A stretch of DNA of 64,000 nt from NCBI RefSeq assembly GCF_001316245.1, contig NZ_BBDM01000013.1, positions 17,344 to 81,343 on the forward strand, in the 5' to 3' direction. The DNA is from Vulcanisaeta sp. JCM 14467 (GTDB lineage Archaea > Thermoproteota > Thermoprotei > Thermoproteales > Thermocladiaceae). The notes under the pieces were generated by a model. That model was not told the DNA's origin. It did not search any database and saw nothing but the letters and a program-made list of their open reading frames with translations. Positions 60,560-64,000 of the stretch are shown here, piece by piece. Within the stretch, counting starts at the first letter, position 1. Every line of letters begins with the position of its first letter. Position numbers and translations under genes: made by a program.

Positions 60560-61079
60560 ATGGCTAATCGTGAAACCGTAAGGGGCGCCGCTAGGTTGGG
60601 CTTGGTGGGTTCGATACTGGTTCTAACGATGGTGCTGGCGCCGATTGGTGGTGTACTGCTCCTGATTGCTATGCGTAGGTTGTCTAGGGGTTTTGGTGAT
60701 GGGTTGATTTGGAGGTATGCGCTGTACTCATTACTCGTTGGTGTTGCTGGCATCGCAGCCCTAATCCCCATCTCCATCCTTATGGCGATGTACGTGGGTG
60801 TGAACCCGCTTTATCCCTCGCCCAATTCCATTACTTATAATGTTGCGTATGCGATTTTGGTGGTGGTTTTTTTACCCATTTGTCGTGGGTAGTAATTACT
60901 TCTGGAGAAAGGCGCTCATGGAGTTGGCTGTGGTTAGTCGCGTCGAGGGTTTCAACGCCGCTGCTAGGTGGGTTTGGTATAGTGCGTTGGTTGGTGTGGT
61001 TCCTGTTGTGGCTGCGGTTTTGGCGTGGGTTGCCTATTACCATGCCTGGAGGGGTTTTGGGGTGCTCATGGGTGTGTAG
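60560..61079 (+). CDS. DUF996-like membrane protein (one frameshift)
   Basis: About 172 residues. The ATG at 60560 follows a good ribosome-binding site (GGAGG). Helices: LGLVGSILVLTMVLAPIGGV, LLLIAMRRLSRGF, LYSLLVGVAGIAALIPISIL; after a shift near 60875 in a T-run, YPFVVGSNYFWRKALMELAV and ALVGVVPVVAAVLAWVAYYH. The V-G-x-I-L-V-L ... P-I-G-G-V-L-L-L-I-A-x-x-x-L-S pattern resembles archaeal DUF996. Function unknown. Confidence 0.6.
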
Positions 61080-61182
61080 TGCTTTGTCGATGCTGGTGTT
61101 GCTTGCTGAGTTTAGGGTTTGGTTGGTATGCCTGTTAGCTCGCTATCCTTAGTAGTCTCTTCATGGATCTTAAAGACGTAGA

Positions 61183-61440
61183 TTATGGTTCGCTATGCCT
61201 TCCTGGAAATGATTCTTCGAAGCCTGTCTTACTGGCTATGACGTTGGTGGGTACTTCCCAGCAGACCTCATTGCCATGTGCCTTAACAACCCCTGAGCCT
61301 GGCGGTTGTGATGTACGTAGTGCTTCGTCATTAATTGTGAGGTTAACGAGCCTTGAGGACCTGCTTAAAGCGCAGTCTCTACCACGGACGCCTTTAACGA
61401 TAGCCTTGCACCTACCCGTACCGTAGGTCTCGCAGACGGT
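61183..61440 (-). pseudogene. Possible remnant of a TnpB-type transposase tail
   Basis: A stop-free minus-strand reading of about 80 residues ends GNEVCWEVPTNVIASKTGFE then ESFPGRHSEP. The Gly/Pro/Asp-rich tail with LTINDEALRTSQPPGSG recalls the variable tail after the last RuvC motif in archaeal TnpB proteins. No catalytic motif remains. The opposite strand is open too, so the coding sense is uncertain. Confidence 0.25.
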
Positions 61441-61668
61441 AATGACGGGTGAAGGTATTTAGGTTCTTAAAACTTAGATATGCCAAGTACCACGAGAGGC
61501 CCAGGAAGCATCACCTAAACATGCACATGCCTGCTCTGTGGTAGTGTGTTTGGAAGTAATAATGCTGTTTTTGAGGTGTGAGTATGCTATTGCTTAAGCT
61601 GCGAGGAATTATATGGTATGCAGGTTACAACATCAGGTATAATTATCTCTGAAGTGCATTTATAGTCG

Positions 61669-63762
61669 TTATAATCTACGTGGTAATCTAATGCTGAGGG
61701 TTATGACTGGATATCCAAACCAGAGGTGACAGTAGTACAGCTTTGCTATTGCCCTTTTAATGCTGTTGTCATCGTTACTCTTTAGAGCGTCAGTAAGCTC
61801 ATCAAAGTACCACTTAAGGCTCTATCGTATGCCGTGTCATATAGTGCTTGCGTAATTAAGTGTGCCACTTCGGCGTGAAGTAGTGCTAAGTCCTTATCGC
61901 CAAGGATTAGTGCGCGTAGAGTTAGGATGAAGTGTGAAAATGATGATGTTAAGCCGATGACTTCAATGAGTTGCCTAACGCTAGTCCTTCCTAGCAGTTC
62001 GCTTGGGATGCCGGAGTTACTGAGCCCAATTGTTATTTTTTTGTTTGACGTATTCCTCAGCCTCCTTATCACCCTTTACGGCGTTATAAGCAGCAACGCA
62101 TGCCTTACTATCTATGAATTTATATCTTTCGCACTCTTTCTGCACATCACTGATTGGTATGCCTAGGATCTCTGCCATGGCCGGTCTGAGGTCGGGTATT
62201 ACGTCATCCTTAATCACCTCGAACACCTCCTTATTGCTTGGTACCTCTACATCCATTCCTAAGTATTTTATAGTGAGACGTGTGGCTACGTTTATTGGCT
62301 TACTCATGCCGAGTAAATCACTATACACATTGAGTATTTCCCTCACATACTCCTGCCTCCCCATTAGCTAATGCGATTAGGTAGCCGCCGAGGACGTGAA
62401 CCGACACATCCAGAGATGCTCTCAATTCTGTCGAGTTTACGTTCTTCGGTACTTCGTTCCAAAGCTCATTGAATTCCTTAACTACGTCGTATAGGTTATC
62501 TAAACGTCTCGTCCTCAATGCGTCTAATGCCCTTTCATAAATACTTGCTTGTCTTCTGATTTAGGTTAAGTAGGTTATTTGCCCAGTCTTCCGATGTATC
62601 TAGCCTCTCACGATCCTCCTATAGTAGTCCGTGGCCGCCTCAATCCTACCCCTTTTCCATGCGCAGTGCCCCAGGCCTAGTAGTGCTAGTCCCAAGCGTC
62701 CTTGATCGTATCGCCGAGCTCAGTCTCAGGATTTATACTATGCCACTCCAGGTATTTCATAAGCCCTGGGTGGTTATCGAGAAATGCCTTGGAATCCGAG
62801 CCTTCATACTCCATCCTGAGATCCTCAAGGCCCTGGGAGATTAACTCCAACTCACCACATGGATCAGTATTGAGACAGTTCTTCTCAATTACGGCTAGGT
62901 AACTATGTACGTGGGCGCTTGCAATCAATTTCAGTGCATTGTCCCTAATCTCATTGAGTATTGAGCACGCCCTGTTTAAGTATATCTCAGCATTATGATC
63001 GTATGTCTTAGTACCTATATCGTAATTGTGAGTCTCGATGTTTGCTGAAATTCCTACCTTACTCGCCATTTTAACGTACATGATTGCAATCATTGCCTTG
63101 GCCCAATCCTCAAGGTCATGAATATTTTCGTAAATTTCATTAAGTCTCTCATGAATGAAATCCGTGGTCTTGATAATTGCTGTATTACTGACTAGGTATG
63201 CCCACCCACTCATGTGTGAGTCATGTAGTGGATGTAGTAGATTTATTACGGTGTCTATGGCCCATGATTCAACCACTCTTCCAATACTAAACTTGGATAA
63301 CCACAGCGCAGTCTCGGCGGCTTTACTATCTATTTCCTTCCCTGCGGCCTTGGCACCTGCCAGGAGTATGGCGAGACCAAGGGCATAGACGGCCTCGGCA
63401 TTCACATAGCCTAGATAATAATTATACCTCTCCCTTAGCCACTTATTCTTCAATTCCTCTAATTCCTGGGCAATATCCATCCATTTATCGGCATATGCCA
63501 TATAAATGTCGTGGCTCGAGGCCAGCGACGATAATGATCGTCTCGTTAACTCGCCACTCTCAAGAAATTGATCATCTATATCACAACGTTTAGCGGCTTC
63601 AATGAACCCCCTAAATACATAACCCTTCACTGATTTAGCGTAATTCACGAGTGAATCAAAGGTGTACTGAGATACGGCCGTGCCAGCCATTAGTGCTAGT
63701 CTACGCCAGCATTTGAGCAATTTCTCCCTCTCATCCTCTTTTTTCCTGAACCACTTAATCAC
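61669..63762 (-). CDS. Long helical-repeat protein (about six frameshifts)
   Basis: About 698 residues after joining frames at about 62690, 62590, 62525, 62365, 62040 and 61805. The first 358 residues are open in one frame (IKWFRKKEDEREKLLKCWRR, LALMAGTAVSQYTFDSLVNY). Repeating pairs of helices with TPR-like character are visible, clearest at LLGLGHCAWKRGRIEAATDY and ALRTRRLDNLYDVVKEFNEL. The end is ALKSNDDNSIKRAIAKLYYC ... RLPRRL at 61669. GTG start; a TATA-like CTTTAAACT lies about 30 bases upstream (63790-63798). No family or function recognised. AT-richer than its neighbours, which may mean a different origin. Confidence 0.55.
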
Positions 63763-63798
63763 ATCCGCAATAAGCCTTATTGCCTTAGTTTAAAGTGT

Positions 63799-64000
63799 TT
63801 CAAATCGTAGAAAGCACTGGCAATGCGTGGTGGTTGGGAGGTGGTACTTGCAACTAGTCCGTTTTTATATGTGATTAGGTAGTGCGGAGGCGAGTACGTA
63901 TATCGTAATGTTTAGCTCTATGGGTATGCTCTTCATAAGCCTATTATGTAGTTGGGATTGAGGAAATATTCTTGTCTTTCCTTATTTGTATGAATAGTAG
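63799..64000. other. Window end, no supported gene
   Basis: Contains a TATA-like GTTTTTATATG at about 63868-63878 but no open frame of note. Confidence 0.4.

Overview
The window is a piece of a hyperthermophilic crenarchaeon, most likely of the order Thermoproteales (genus not decidable from the sequence alone). The signs are a 16S-23S rRNA unit with no tRNA in the spacer and no adjacent 5S, archaeal TFB, TATA boxes about 25-30 bases before start codons (many leaderless genes), a thermopsin-family protease, a PaREP2b-like protein, and long-spacer CRISPR arrays with 24-25 base repeats. A dominant technical feature is that more than forty single-base frameshifts break conserved housekeeping genes (CobN, ThiC, PdxS, PdxT, Lhr, MoxR, CobT and others), often at short homopolymer runs. 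I read these as sequencing or consensus errors and annotate each gene over its full reconstructed span.

Region 1 (1-17.2 kb) is an accessory, CRISPR-centred region. A thermopsin-like protease and a zinc-ribbon-less TFB are followed by four CRISPR loci: a degenerate five-repeat array (A, minus strand), a nine-repeat array (B), a leader with one lone repeat (C) and a thirteen-repeat array (D). Loci A and C share one leader and repeat type; B and D share another whose leader carries three palindromes at fixed spacing. No Cas1, Cas2, Cas3 or effector gene is visible. The ancillary proteins present are a Csx1-type CARF-HEPN ribonuclease between A and B and a second CARF protein at 12.3-12.9 kb. 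The latter heads a minus-strand operon of membrane proteins with a MoxR ATPase, a DUF58 protein and a DUF4129 protein. Locus C is followed by a Panacea-domain antitoxin overlapping a PD-(D/E)XK-like protein (a likely toxin-antitoxin pair) and another nuclease-fold protein.

Region 2 (17.2-28.2 kb) looks like an integrated element or genomic island. It holds a 630-residue helical protein, a HerA/VirB4-type ATPase with two partners, small overlapping genes, a PaREP2b-like protein, a MinD/ParA-type ATPase with a small membrane protein, and, at 22.1-25.2 kb, a cluster of GC-rich nested hairpins and two inverted-repeat-bounded elements. One hairpin is a copy of the promoter-plus-leader hairpin in front of the 16S gene, with compensatory base changes.

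Region 3 (28.3-36 kb) has an Lhr-type helicase with a zinc ribbon and the rRNA operon, whose 16S and 23S are bounded by bulge-helix-bulge processing stems.

Region 4 (37-64 kb) is metabolic. A NiCoT transporter, the anaerobic cobalamin pathway (CbiX-CbiC, CobJ/CbiH, CbiD, CbiT, CbiL, CbiF, CbiG, CbiE), CobN and a ChlI-ChlD protein, CbiZ and the BtuFCD importer form successive transcription units. Five share a palindrome TAGGAT-N4-ATCCTA placed directly after the TATA box, a candidate metal- or B12-responsive operator; a degenerate copy precedes thiC. ThiC, PdxS/PdxT and CobT follow. Two junctions (CbiZ/BtuF and pantoate kinase/ketopantoate reductase) join the front of one gene to the back of the next, implying deletions or assembly collapses. 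The end of the window has a DUF996-like protein, a possible TnpB remnant and a long helical-repeat protein.
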